Position numbers and translations under genes: made by a program. 48,051 bases of DNA from Gammaproteobacteria bacterium AqS3. GTDB taxonomy: Bacteria > Pseudomonadota > Gammaproteobacteria > MEIF01 > AqS3. The notes under the pieces are model-generated. The model saw only the letters and a program-made list of their open reading frames with translations. It did not search any database and had not been told where the DNA came from. The DNA is taken from assembly GCA_001750645.1 (NCBI GenBank), contig MEIF01000011.1, positions 1 through 48,051 on the forward strand, in the 5' to 3' direction. Position 1 is the first letter of the stretch; every line of letters starts with the position of its first letter. Shown in pieces: positions 37,653 to 46,057 of this stretch.

Positions 37653-37667
37653 CCCGCCGGCGGCGGG
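37653..37667. repeat. Small GC hairpin in the divergent intergenic region
   Basis: CCCGCC-GGC-GGCGGG is a perfect 6-bp hairpin about 50 bp upstream of the AtuA-family gene. In the surrounding 37559-37716 gap I find no convincing promoter hexamers and no clear ribosome site for the plus-strand gene. Confidence 0.4.
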
Positions 37668-37716
37668 CGGTTCGGGTGTTAAACTTTTCGCCGTTCCAGC
37701 CCGCGCGGGCCTATTC

Positions 37717-39525
37717 ATGAGCAAGGCCATCCGAATCGGCGGAGCCAGCGGCTTCTGGGGCGAGTCAATGGTCGCCACCCCGCAGCTGCTCCAGGCCGAG
37801 GCCGGCGGTCTGGATTATCTGGTCTACGACTACCTCGCCGAGATCACCATGTCGATCCTGGCGCGCGCCCGCAGCCGGGATCCCGAGGCGGGCTATGCGG
37901 GCGATTTCGTCACCGGGGCGATGCGCCCCAACCTGCGGCGCATTGCCGAGTCCGGCGTCAAGGTGCTGTCCAACGCCGGCGGGGTCAACCCCCAGGCCTG
38001 CGCCCGCGCGGTGCGCGGCCTCATCGCCGAGGCGGGGCTGGATCTCAGGGTCGCCGTGGTCACGGGCGACGACCTGCTGGAGCGGGCCGGCGAGCTGGCC
38101 GCCTCCGGCGCCACCGAGATGTTCTCGCAGGAGGCCTTTCCCGCCGCCGAATCGCTGGCCAGCATCAATGCCTACCTGGGTGCATTCCCGATCGCCAAGG
38201 CGCTCGAGGCCGGCGCCGACATCGTCATCACCGGGCGCAGCGTCGACAGCGCCGTGACCCTGGCGGCCTGCATCCACGCCTTCGGCTGGCAGCCCGACGA
38301 CTGGGACCGCCTCGCCGCCGGCAGCCTGGCCGGGCACATCCTCGAGTGCGGGCCGCAGGCCACCGGCGGCAACTTCACCGACTGGCGCCTGGCGGCCAAA
38401 GACCTGCACAACATCGGCTATCCCATCGCCGAGGTCGCAGCCGACGGAACCTTCGTCTGCACCAAGCCGGCCGGCACCGGCGGGCTGGTGAGCCCCGGAA
38501 CCCTCGGCGAGCAGATGCTCTACGAGATCGGCGACCCGCAGAACTACCTGCTGCCCGATGTCGCCTGCGACTTTTCCGAGGTGACATTCGAAGTCCTCGG
38601 TGCGGACCGGGTCAGGGTCAGCGGCGCCCAGGGTCGCCCCGCCCCCGGCACCTACAAAGTCTGCGCCACCTGGACCGACGGCTTTCGCGGCGGCCACACC
38701 CTCACCTTCTACGGCCTCGACGCCGCAGCCAAGGCGCGCACCTACGCCGATGCGGTTCTGGAGCGCGCCCGCACCCTGCTGCGCCGGGCCAACCTGGGCG
38801 ACTTCCGCGAGGTCTCGATCGAGGTCATCGGCGCCGGCGAGCAGTTCGGCCGCTTCGACCCGTCCGCCGCCGAGGTGGTGCTCAAGCTGGCCGCCAAGCA
38901 CGACGACGAGCGGGGCATCGGCGCCCTGCTCAAGGAGATGACCGGGCTGGCGCTGGCGACGCCCCCGGGCTTGAGCGGCTTTGCCGGGGCGCGCCCCCGT
39001 CCCTCGCCGGTGGTGCGGCTGTTCTCCTTCACCCTGCCCAAGGGCGAGGTCAGCATCCAGGTCGATCTCGAGGGCGAGGTCGGCGACTTCACCGAAAGCG
39101 CCCCGCCGCCGGCGACAGACCCGCAGCGGCCGGCCGTGCCCGAGGCGCCCGAGCCCGGACCGGACTGGGTCGAGGTGCCGCTGGTCGATCTGGCCTGGGG
39201 GCGCAGCGGCGACAAGGGCGACAGCGCCAACATCGGCATCATGGCGCGCGATCCGGCCTGGCTGCCCTATCTCTGGGGCCACCTCGACGAGGTGCGCATC
39301 GCCGAGGTCATGGGGCACTTCGTCGAGGGCGAGGTGCAGAGGTTCCTGCTGCCGGGCGCCGCGGCGATCAACTTCCTGATGACGCGCGCCCTCGGCGGCG
39401 GCGGCGTCATGAGTCTGCGCAACGACCCGCAGGGCAAGGGCTATGCCCAGATCCTGCTGAGCACATCGATTCCGGTTCCGGCCGAGGTGGCCGAACGCAT
39501 CATCAATAACGGGGGAGACCAATGA
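37717..39525 (+). CDS. Acyclic terpene utilisation AtuA family protein (DUF1446)
   Basis: The protein has 602 residues from ATG 37717. The DUF1446 part (about 1-440) opens IRIGGASGFWGESMVATPQL and continues LDYLVYDYLAEITMSILARA, VLSNAGGVNPQACARAV, IVITGRSVDSAVTLA, ILECGPQATGGNFTDW and TKPAGTGGLVSPGTLGEQML. The C-terminal AtuA-like ferredoxin-fold domain (about 495-602) has DLAWGRSGDKGDSANIGIMA and ALGGGGVMSLRNDPQGKGYA. AtuA is required for citronellol/geraniol growth in pseudomonads, but its reaction is not settled. It faces away from the LinD/P450 operon and is the strongest independent pointer to terpene use. Its end overlaps the next gene by ATGA. Confidence 0.9.
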   Translation: MSKAIRIGGASGFWGESMVATPQLLQAEAGGLDYLVYDYLAEITMSILARARSRDPEAGYAGDFVTGAMRPNLRRIAESGVKVLSNAGGVNPQACARAVRGLIAEAGLDLRVAVVTGDDLLERAGELAASGATEMFSQEAFPAAESLASINAYLGAFPIAKALEAGADIVITGRSVDSAVTLAACIHAFGWQPDDWDRLAAGSLAGHILECGPQATGGNFTDWRLAAKDLHNIGYPIAEVAADGTFVCTKPAGTGGLVSPGTLGEQMLYEIGDPQNYLLPDVACDFSEVTFEVLGADRVRVSGAQGRPAPGTYKVCATWTDGFRGGHTLTFYGLDAAAKARTYADAVLERARTLLRRANLGDFREVSIEVIGAGEQFGRFDPSAAEVVLKLAAKHDDERGIGALLKEMTGLALATPPGLSGFAGARPRPSPVVRLFSFTLPKGEVSIQVDLEGEVGDFTESAPPPATDPQRPAVPEAPEPGPDWVEVPLVDLAWGRSGDKGDSANIGIMARDPAWLPYLWGHLDEVRIAEVMGHFVEGEVQRFLLPGAAAINFLMTRALGGGGVMSLRNDPQGKGYAQILLSTSIPVPAEVAERIINNGGDQ

Positions 39526-40868
39526 GCGAAGAAACCAACAAAGATCACAACCAAGATCAAACACAGGAGAAGGCCGGGCTGCTGGCGACCTACTTCGCCT
39601 CGCTGAGGAAGGACCTGGGCACCCAGGTGGTCACGGCGCTGGTGTCGGGCATCACGCTGGGCTCGCTGGTCAAGGCGGGCACTGACGCCGGCCTGATCTC
39701 CGGGTGGGGGCTGACGGTGACGCACTTCATCTTCGACGACACCATGGGGCTGGGCGGCTACATCTTCGTGACCCTGCTCAAGATGCTGGTGGTCCCGCTG
39801 GTGCTGGTCTCGCTGGTCAACGGCGTGTGCTCGCTCGGCGGCGGGGCTGCCCTGGGACGCATCGCCGGCAAGACCTTCTCGCTCTACCTGGTGACCACGG
39901 CGATCGCGGTGGTGCTGGCGCTGACGCTGGGCTCGCTGATCAACCCCGGCGAGGGCATCAACCTGGCGACGGCCGAGGGCTTTGCCGGCAAGGAGGCGCC
40001 GCCGCTGGTGCAGACCCTCAAGAACATGATCCCGCCGAACCCGTTTGAATCGCTCTCGGCCGGCAGCATGATCCAGGTCATCTTCTTCGCCCTGCTGCTC
40101 GGCATGGCGATCCGCGCCGCCGGCGAGAAGGGCCAGCGCATCGCCGACGCCTTTTCGGACTGGAATGAGATCGTCATGAAGCTGGTCGGCTTCGTCATCG
40201 CCTTCGCCCCCATCGGCGTCTTCTGCCTGCTGGGGTCGACTTTCGCGGTCAAGGGCATCGGCATCATCGGCAACCTGGCGTATTACTTCTTCGGCGTGCT
40301 GGCCGGGCTGATCCTGCACTTCACGCTGGTGCACAGCAGCATCGTGACCCTGGCGCGCCTGAATTACGTCCACTTCCTGCGCAAGATGATGCGGCCGCTG
40401 GTGTTTGCCTTCTCGACCTCCTCGAGCGGGGCGACGATTCCGGTCAACCTCGACAACGCCCGCAAGAACCTCGGGGTCGGCAGCTCGGTGGCCTCGTTCA
40501 CGATCCCGCTGGGGGCGACCATCAACATGGACGGGACCGCCATCATGCAGGGCATGGCGACGATGTTCATCGCCGGGGCGGTCGGCGTCGAGCTGGGGCT
40601 GACGGAATATTTGATGGTCATCCTGACGGCGACGCTGGCCTCGATCGGCACCGCCGGCGTCCCCAGCGTCGGGCTGATCACGCTGACGATGGTGCTGACC
40701 CAGATCGGCCTGCCGGTCGAGGGGGTGGCGCTGATCATCGGCATCGACAAGCTGCTGGACATGACGCGAACCGCGGTCAACATCACCGGCGATGCGGCGA
40801 TCTCCTGCCTGGTGGCGCGCACCGAGGGCGAGCTGGACGACGAGGTCTTCAAGCGCGATCCGGTCTAG
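39522..40868 (+). CDS. Dicarboxylate/amino acid:cation symporter
   Basis: The protein has 448 residues and is a DAACS-family inner-membrane transporter driven by Na+ or H+. Signatures are YIFVTLLKMLVVPLVLVSLV in the first helices, AFSTSSSGATIPVNL (HP1 serine-rich loop), IPLGATINMDGTAIMQG (the NMDGT cation site in TM7) and ATLASIGTAGVPSVGLITL (HP2). The final helix has MTRTAVNITGDA with the substrate-binding Arg/Asn. The cytoplasmic N-terminus is rich in Asn, Asp and Gln. The ATGA overlap with the AtuA-family gene suggests that its substrate is an acid produced or used in that pathway, though general C4-dicarboxylate uptake is equally possible. Confidence 0.93.
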   Translation: MSEETNKDHNQDQTQEKAGLLATYFASLRKDLGTQVVTALVSGITLGSLVKAGTDAGLISGWGLTVTHFIFDDTMGLGGYIFVTLLKMLVVPLVLVSLVNGVCSLGGGAALGRIAGKTFSLYLVTTAIAVVLALTLGSLINPGEGINLATAEGFAGKEAPPLVQTLKNMIPPNPFESLSAGSMIQVIFFALLLGMAIRAAGEKGQRIADAFSDWNEIVMKLVGFVIAFAPIGVFCLLGSTFAVKGIGIIGNLAYYFFGVLAGLILHFTLVHSSIVTLARLNYVHFLRKMMRPLVFAFSTSSSGATIPVNLDNARKNLGVGSSVASFTIPLGATINMDGTAIMQGMATMFIAGAVGVELGLTEYLMVILTATLASIGTAGVPSVGLITLTMVLTQIGLPVEGVALIIGIDKLLDMTRTAVNITGDAAISCLVARTEGELDDEVFKRDPV

Positions 40869-40902
40869 GGTCTGGGTTTTAGGGTCTGGGTTTTAGGGTC
40901 TG
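40867..40902. repeat. 14-bp tandem repeat between convergent genes
   Basis: AGGGTCTGGGTTTT occurs at 40867-40880 and 40881-40894, with a partial third copy to 40902. It starts inside the symporter stop codon and ends at the waaA stop codon, filling the whole gap. No hairpin terminator is seen. Confidence 0.85.
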
Positions 40903-42189
40903 CTAGTCGGCGCCCTCGGCGAGCATTCGCTCGACGATGGTGCGGATGCGCTCGGCGGCGCCGCCGTTGACCCGACGGAATGCCTCGATGCGTCTGAGCG
41001 CCTCGCTGCGGTCGGGACCCATCAGCCGCGCCAGCTCTCGGGCGAGCTGCTCCGCATCCTGAACCAGCCGCAGCGTCCCGGCCTCCAGCAGGGCGTCGCG
41101 CATCGGCTCAAAGTTGTGCAGGTGCGTCCCGGACAGCGCAGGGGTTCCGACCGCGAGGGGTTCGTAAAGGTTGTGGCCGCCGCGCGGCACCAGCGAGCCG
41201 CCGACCCAGGCGGCGTCGCCAGCGGCGTAGAGCCCGACCAGCAGGCCGGTGGCGCCGACCACCGCGACCTCAAAATCGCCCTGTGAAAGGGTTGGGGCAT
41301 CCGCTGCACCGGACAGCTCGACGCAGCGCCAGCCGTCGGCGCGCACCAGCTCCAGAACCGAGGCGGCGCGCTCGGGGTGGCGCGGGACGAGGACCAGGCG
41401 CGCCCCGGCCATCCGGGCGTCCCGCTGCCGCAGCAGCCGGTGCGCCCTGAGCGCCTGCTCGTCCTCGCCCGGATGGGTGCTGCCGGCGATCCACAGCGGG
41501 TCGGGGCCCCAGCGCTCCCGCCAGATGCGGCCCCGCTCGGCCTCGGCGCTTGCAGCCGGCATGTCGTACTTGAGATCGCCGCCGACCTCGATGCGCCGCA
41601 CCCCCAGCTCGGCAAAGCGCGCGGCGTCGGCGTCCGAGCGCGCCACCGCCCAGCCGAGATCGCCCAGCGCCCAGCGCGCCCGGCGATAGCCCGCCAGCGA
41701 GCGCTCGCTCAGCCGGGCGTTGATCAGCGCACTCGGCACCCCCAGGGCGCGGCAGACGGCGAGCTGGTTGGGCCAGATCTCGGTCTCCATCATCAGCAGG
41801 GCGGCGGGTCGCACCGCGCGGTGAAAGCGGTGCTGCACGCCGATGAGATCGAGCGGCGCCCGGCTGACGCTGATCGGCATGTTCCCGGCCCCGGCCCGCT
41901 GCCGCTCGGCCTCGGCATATCCCGTCGGCGTCGTGCTGGTCAGCCACAGGGCGTGCCCCCTCGAGCCCAGCTCTCCCAGCAGGGGGGACACCGCGCGCAT
42001 CTCGCCGAGCGAGACCGCATGCACCCAGATCGGCGCCCTGGAGTCGGGGCGGCCGGCCCCGGGCAGGTGGCGGGCAAAGCGCTGGGGAATGCCCTGGGCG
42101 TAGCGGCGATCGCGCCTCGCCCGCCAGATCAGACGCAGCACGATGAGCGGCGTGAACAGGGTGTAGAGCAGCGTGTAAATCAGTCGCAA
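40903..42189 (-). CDS. waaA: 3-deoxy-D-manno-octulosonic acid transferase
   Basis: The protein has 428 residues of normal WaaA/KdtA length. It transfers Kdo from CMP-Kdo to lipid A precursor on the inner leaflet. The N-terminal hydrophobic helix is LIYTLLYTLFTPLIVLRLIW. The catalytic Glu is in IWVHAVSLGEMRAVSPLL. The GT-B C-terminal domain has WIAGSTHPGEDEQALRAHRL, LVLVPRHPERA and WVGGSLVPRGGHNLYEPLAV, and ends near ALSGTHLHNFEPM. The start codon is TTG at 42189 with no strong ribosome site; this start aligns with the family N-terminus. Together with the acyltransferase at 44.2 kb it marks a lipid A region. Confidence 0.95.
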   Translation of the reverse strand: MRLIYTLLYTLFTPLIVLRLIWRARRDRRYAQGIPQRFARHLPGAGRPDSRAPIWVHAVSLGEMRAVSPLLGELGSRGHALWLTSTTPTGYAEAERQRAGAGNMPISVSRAPLDLIGVQHRFHRAVRPAALLMMETEIWPNQLAVCRALGVPSALINARLSERSLAGYRRARWALGDLGWAVARSDADAARFAELGVRRIEVGGDLKYDMPAASAEAERGRIWRERWGPDPLWIAGSTHPGEDEQALRAHRLLRQRDARMAGARLVLVPRHPERAASVLELVRADGWRCVELSGAADAPTLSQGDFEVAVVGATGLLVGLYAAGDAAWVGGSLVPRGGHNLYEPLAVGTPALSGTHLHNFEPMRDALLEAGTLRLVQDAEQLARELARLMGPDRSEALRRIEAFRRVNGGAAERIRTIVERMLAEGAD

Positions 42190-42228
42190 AGCGGCGCGAA
42201 ATCGGGCGGGAGCGCACAGGGCGGGCAG

Positions 42229-42234
42229 TATAAT
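42229..42234 (+). promoter_or_regulatory. Perfect -10 box upstream of the FAD oxidoreductase
   Basis: TATAAT lies 27 bp before the start codon in a 71-bp divergent gap otherwise rich in G and C. No -35 hexamer is present at 16-18 bp. Confidence 0.4.
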
Positions 42235-42260
42235 TTCGGCCTTCCGCAGCGGGCTGCGCT

Positions 42261-43460
42261 ATGTCAGCAGACGCGGCGCCAACCGGCGGTGCAGACATCG
42301 ATGTGGCGGTATTCGGCGGGGGCATTGCCGGTCTCTGGCTGGCCCGGACGCTGCAGGATTTCGGCTATTCGGTGCAGCTGCTGAGCCTGGGCGCGCTCGG
42401 CGCCGGTCAGACGCTCTGGGCGCAGGGCATCGTCCACGGCGGCGTCAAGTATCTGCTCAGCGGGCGCAGCGACCCGATGTCCGAGGCGCTCTGGAAACTT
42501 CCCGAGCGCTGGCGGGAGCACCTCTCGGGCGCCCGCAGCCCCGACCTCGGCGGCGTCCGGGTGCGCTGCGATGCCTGCTATCTGCTCTCCTCCTCAAGAC
42601 CCTGGTCGCGCATGCGCTCATTCCTCGGCGGCAGGATGCTCGCCGGCCGGGTCGAAAAGCTCGCGCGCGGCGAGCGGCCCGAGGCGCTGCGCACCGTCTC
42701 GGGCGCGCTCTATCAACTCCAGGACCTCGTCGTCGACGTTCCCTCGCTGCTCGCCGGGCTGAGCGAGCCGCTGTCCTGCTGGAACATCGAGGGGCGCCCC
42801 CTGAACCTGGAGCGCCGGGAGCCGGGCTGGTGCGTGCATGTCGGCGAGGCCAGCCTGTGCACCCGCACCCTGGTGTTTGCCGCCGCCGCCGGCAACATCG
42901 ACCTGTCCGACCTGGCCGGCATCGCGCCCACCCCGGTGCAGCGCCGCCCGCTGCGTCAGATCATCGTCCGCAGCCCCGGCCTGCCCGAGGTCTACACCCA
43001 CTGCATCGGCGGCGGCTTTGGCGCCGAGCCCGAGCTGACCATCACGGCACACGGCAGCGGCGCCGAGCGGGTCTGGTCGCTGGGCGGGGCGGCGGCGACC
43101 GCCGAGGGCCTCTCGGACGAGGCACTGATCGGACGCGCCCGGGAACGCCTTGCGGCGTTTCTGCCCGGCCTCTGCCCGCCGGATGCCGAGTGGTCGGTAC
43201 ACCGGGTGGTGCGCGTCGAGCCCGATGCGGGCGGCGCCCTGCCGGATCGCCCCTACTGCGAGTGGGCCTCGGACGATGTCCTGATCGCCTGGCCGAGCAA
43301 GCTCACCCTCGCCCCCCTGCTCGGGGACATGGCCCTGGAGCGCCTGGGCAAAGCCCTGGGGGAGCCGACGGCCTCGGATGTCCGAGTCGAGCTCGGCATG
43401 CCCCGCGCGAGCGTGGGAGCGCCGCCCTGGCTGCGGGAGGCCGAGCGTGCAGCGGCGTAG
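42261..43460 (+). CDS. FAD-dependent oxidoreductase (DAO family)
   Basis: The protein has 399 residues. The N-terminal FAD-binding motif is DVAVFGGGIAGLWLARTLQD, followed by QTLWAQGIVHGGVKYLL, a pattern of the D-amino-acid oxidase/glycerol-3-phosphate dehydrogenase superfamily. Later come LVFAAAAGNIDLS and, near the C-terminus, VVRVEPDAGGALPDRPYCEW and LIAWPSKLTLAPLLGDMALE, the second FAD contact region. The substrate is unknown. It overlaps the next gene by 14 bp and is divergent from waaA. Its presence in a lipid A neighbourhood is conserved in my impression but not provable here. Confidence 0.85.
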   Translation: MSADAAPTGGADIDVAVFGGGIAGLWLARTLQDFGYSVQLLSLGALGAGQTLWAQGIVHGGVKYLLSGRSDPMSEALWKLPERWREHLSGARSPDLGGVRVRCDACYLLSSSRPWSRMRSFLGGRMLAGRVEKLARGERPEALRTVSGALYQLQDLVVDVPSLLAGLSEPLSCWNIEGRPLNLERREPGWCVHVGEASLCTRTLVFAAAAGNIDLSDLAGIAPTPVQRRPLRQIIVRSPGLPEVYTHCIGGGFGAEPELTITAHGSGAERVWSLGGAAATAEGLSDEALIGRARERLAAFLPGLCPPDAEWSVHRVVRVEPDAGGALPDRPYCEWASDDVLIAWPSKLTLAPLLGDMALERLGKALGEPTASDVRVELGMPRASVGAPPWLREAERAAA

Positions 43461-44214
43461 GCTGGGCGAGCTGGAGGTCTCGGTGCTGGGACTCGGCACC
43501 GTCAAGTTCGGGCGCAACACCGCCGTCAAATACCCCGAGCCCTTTGCCATCCCCGACGACGGCCAGGTGCGCAGGCTGCTGCACCTGGCGCTGGATCTGG
43601 GCATCAACCTGATCGACACCGCCCCGGCCTACGGCGCCAGCGAGCAGCGGCTCGGCGAGCTGCTCAGGGGCGGCCGGAAGGACTGGGTGATCTGCACCAA
43701 GGCGGGCGAGACGTTTGACGCCGGCGGCGACCGGTCGAGCTTTGATTTCTCGCCCGAGGCCGTGCGCGCAAGCGTCGAGCGCAGCCTGAGGCGGCTGCAG
43801 ACCGACTATCTCGACATCGTCCTGCTGCACTCCGACGGCAGCGATCTGGAAATCCTCGACGGCGGTGCGCTCGACACCCTGAACGACCTCAAGCGCGCCG
43901 GCTGGGTGCGCAGCGTCGGCGTCTCCAGCAAGACCCCCGAGGGGGCGCTGGCGAGCGTCGAGCAGGCCGACACCGCCATGCTGGCCCTGACGCCGGAGTA
44001 TCGGGAGGACGAGCCGGCCATCCTGCGCGCCGCCGAGCTGGGCAAGGCCGTGCTGCTGAAAAAGCTCATCGACAGCGGCCACCGCCCCGAGCAGATGGGA
44101 GAGGCCATGCAGCTGGCCTTTGCGCACGCCGGCGTCGCCTCGGCCGTCATCGGGACGATCAACCCCGAGCATCTGCGCGGCAACGCCGCCCTGGCAGAAG
44201 CCGTCTGCGGGTGA
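43447..44214 (+). CDS. Aldo/keto reductase
   Basis: The protein has 255 residues from GTG 43447, with GGGAGG about 8 bases upstream and inside the previous gene; it is somewhat shorter than typical family members (about 280-330). The TIM-barrel signatures are VSVLGLGTVKFGRNTA, LIDTAPAYGASEQRLGELL (catalytic Asp and Tyr), WVICTKAGE (Lys) and the tract YLDIVLLHSDG with the His. The C-terminal AVIGTINPEHL matches the NADPH-contact region. The substrate is unknown. It is 4 bp from the acyltransferase gene and probably in one operon with the FAD enzyme. Confidence 0.92.
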   Translation: MQRRRLGELEVSVLGLGTVKFGRNTAVKYPEPFAIPDDGQVRRLLHLALDLGINLIDTAPAYGASEQRLGELLRGGRKDWVICTKAGETFDAGGDRSSFDFSPEAVRASVERSLRRLQTDYLDIVLLHSDGSDLEILDGGALDTLNDLKRAGWVRSVGVSSKTPEGALASVEQADTAMLALTPEYREDEPAILRAAELGKAVLLKKLIDSGHRPEQMGEAMQLAFAHAGVASAVIGTINPEHLRGNAALAEAVCG

Positions 44215-44218
44215 AGTG

Positions 44219-45094
44219 ATGTATTCACCGAGGCACTGGCCGACCTGGCTGGGCGTGGGGCTGTTCAACGCCTTCTCGCTGCTGCCGGTGTCCTGGCAGC
44301 GGGCCCTCGGCCGCGCCCTCGGCCGGCTGATGCACCGGGTGGGCGCCAGCCGCCGTCGCATCACGCGCGCCAACCTGGAGCGCTGCCTGCCCGGGCGCTC
44401 CCCCGGTGCGCTCGATGCGCTGACCCGGGAGAGCTTCGTCAATCTGGGCGAGTCCATAGCCGAGCTGCTGATGGCCTGGCGCGCCTCGGAGCGGGACATC
44501 GACTCGCTCGCCGTCGACTGCATCGGGCTCGAGCCGGTGCGCGAAGCCCTGGACGCCGGGCGGGGTGCGCTGGTGTTCTTCCCGCACTGGATCCACATCG
44601 ACCTGATCGCCCGGCTGCTGGTGCGCGACCTCGAGCGGCCCATCGGAGCCCTCTACCGCCGCCACCACAACCCCGTGGTCGAGCGCTGGCAGCAGAACGG
44701 GCGGGAGCGCGTCGGCGCCCATCCCCTGGTGCCGCAGGATCAGGTGCGCACGCTGGTGCGCATCCTCAAGCGGGGCGGGGCGATGATCTACCTGCCCGAC
44801 CAGGACTACGGGCCGGTGCGCTCGGCACAGGTGCCGTTCTTCGGCGTTCCGGTGCGCACCACCACGGCGCCGGCCGAGATGCTGCGCCTGACGGGCGCCC
44901 TGCCGTTCGTGATGAGCGCGCAGCGCCGGCGGGACGTTCCCGGTTACCGGATTGAGCTGGAGGCGCTCGACATCGACCCGACGCTCGATGCCGTCGAGAT
45001 GATGACCCGCATCAACCTCGCCGTCGAGAAGGCCATCCGCACGGCCCCGACCGAATACCTCTGGCAGCACGACCGCTTCAAGCGATCGGGCTAG
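44219..45094 (+). CDS. Lipid A biosynthesis acyltransferase (LpxL/HtrB family)
   Basis: The protein has 291 residues, starting at ATG 44219 behind GGGTGAAG. It adds a secondary acyl chain to Kdo2-lipid A at the inner membrane. It has an N-terminal hydrophobic segment (WLGVGLFNAFSLLPVSW), the typical RRRITRANLERCLPG, the catalytic H-x4-D in HWIHID, then YRRHHNPVVERW, and MIYLPDQDYG with FFGVPVRTTTAPAEML. The C-terminus has TEYLWQHDRFKRSG, matching the family PxxYxWxHrRfK pattern. Whether it is LpxL or LpxM type cannot be decided. Its stop codon interlocks with that of the convergent viperin gene in CTAG. Confidence 0.94.
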   Translation: MYSPRHWPTWLGVGLFNAFSLLPVSWQRALGRALGRLMHRVGASRRRITRANLERCLPGRSPGALDALTRESFVNLGESIAELLMAWRASERDIDSLAVDCIGLEPVREALDAGRGALVFFPHWIHIDLIARLLVRDLERPIGALYRRHHNPVVERWQQNGRERVGAHPLVPQDQVRTLVRILKRGGAMIYLPDQDYGPVRSAQVPFFGVPVRTTTAPAEMLRLTGALPFVMSAQRRRDVPGYRIELEALDIDPTLDAVEMMTRINLAVEKAIRTAPTEYLWQHDRFKRSG

Positions 45095-46029
45095 CCGGGG
45101 CGCTGCACGCTGCACAGGGCGTCCCCGTGCCGGGTCGCCGGATATCTGGCGGCGAATTTTTCAAAGCTGAAGGGGATCTGCCCGAAGGCCTGCTCGGCCC
45201 CGACTTCGAGGATCCTCTCGCTGCACCGGTAGTCACGGCCCCGCCCGCCATTCTGGAAGAAGCGGCCCTCAGGATTGATCATGATGTAGGACTGCTGCAT
45301 TTCATCGTTGTCCTCGGATGAAATGATCGGGGCGAATTCCCGGTGCCTGTCCAGAAAGTCCTGAAACGGGCTGTCCGTGATGAGGATGTCTCCGGGTATG
45401 CGCTCGATGGCCGGCAGAGCCTTGAAGATTTTCCAGCGATCCGGGCGGATGCGGCGAATCAATTCGTGCAGGTCTTCCCCGACATTCTCGCTGCAGACCA
45501 CGGTGTTGAGTTTCAGCTCGATGGCGGGGTTTTCGGCCCGAAGCTGGATGCACAGGTCGCCGAGCTCATCCAGCGTCAGGACTTTTCCCCTGCCCTTTTT
45601 GTTCGCTCGACCGATTCTGCGGTTGGTGTCCTCGTCGATTGAGTCGACGCTGATGCCAATCATCTGCAGGTGCGGGGCCAGCGCCACCAACCTGTCGGGA
45701 AAACTTGCATTGCTGATGATCGAGACCTCGAAGCCCAAACTCTTGGCCTGTTTGACGATCATCAAAAGCCGCTCTGTCGGGAGGAGCGTCGGCTCGCCGC
45801 CGGCGATGTTGAGCCGTATTCGGCTGGAGTCAATGCCCATCCGAGCGGCTTGTGCGCGGAATTTCTTCGACCTGAAGTATTCCGCCAGCGACCGCAGCAT
45901 CCGCTCAATCTCTTCATCCGACATTTGCATCCCCTTCATCGGGTCGCCCCAGTGGGCGTAGCAAAATCGACAGGCGTAGTTGCAGTTTTCAATGATGTGG
46001 AAGTTGATCACAAGGGGTTGCAATGGCAT
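45091..46029 (-). CDS. Prokaryotic viperin (antiviral radical SAM enzyme)
   Basis: The protein has 312 residues from ATG 46029, with GGAG upstream; longer in-frame extensions run into the upstream gene and are not likely. Viperins convert CTP/UTP/GTP to 3'-deoxy-3',4'-didehydro nucleotides that terminate viral RNA synthesis. Visible hallmarks are LVINFHIIENCNYACRFCYA with cluster cysteines 16, 20 and 23; NIAGGEPTLLPTERLL (SAM site); VSIISNASFPDRL; IGISVDSIDEDTNRRIGRAN, matching the DSxDExxN-xxIGR of human viperin; KLNTVVCSENVGEDLHELI; RPDRWKIFKAL; and the C-terminal SYIMINPEGRF then ILEVGAEQAF. The eukaryotic amphipathic N-terminal helix is absent, as expected in bacteria. It is second in an operon after a degenerate paralogue, 28 bp away. 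Which nucleotide is used cannot be told. Confidence 0.94.
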   Translation of the reverse strand: MPLQPLVINFHIIENCNYACRFCYAHWGDPMKGMQMSDEEIERMLRSLAEYFRSKKFRAQAARMGIDSSRIRLNIAGGEPTLLPTERLLMIVKQAKSLGFEVSIISNASFPDRLVALAPHLQMIGISVDSIDEDTNRRIGRANKKGRGKVLTLDELGDLCIQLRAENPAIELKLNTVVCSENVGEDLHELIRRIRPDRWKIFKALPAIERIPGDILITDSPFQDFLDRHREFAPIISSEDNDEMQQSYIMINPEGRFFQNGGRGRDYRCSERILEVGAEQAFGQIPFSFEKFAARYPATRHGDALCSVQRPG

Positions 46030-46057
46030 GGCAGTCTCCGATGAGAACCTCGTCATC

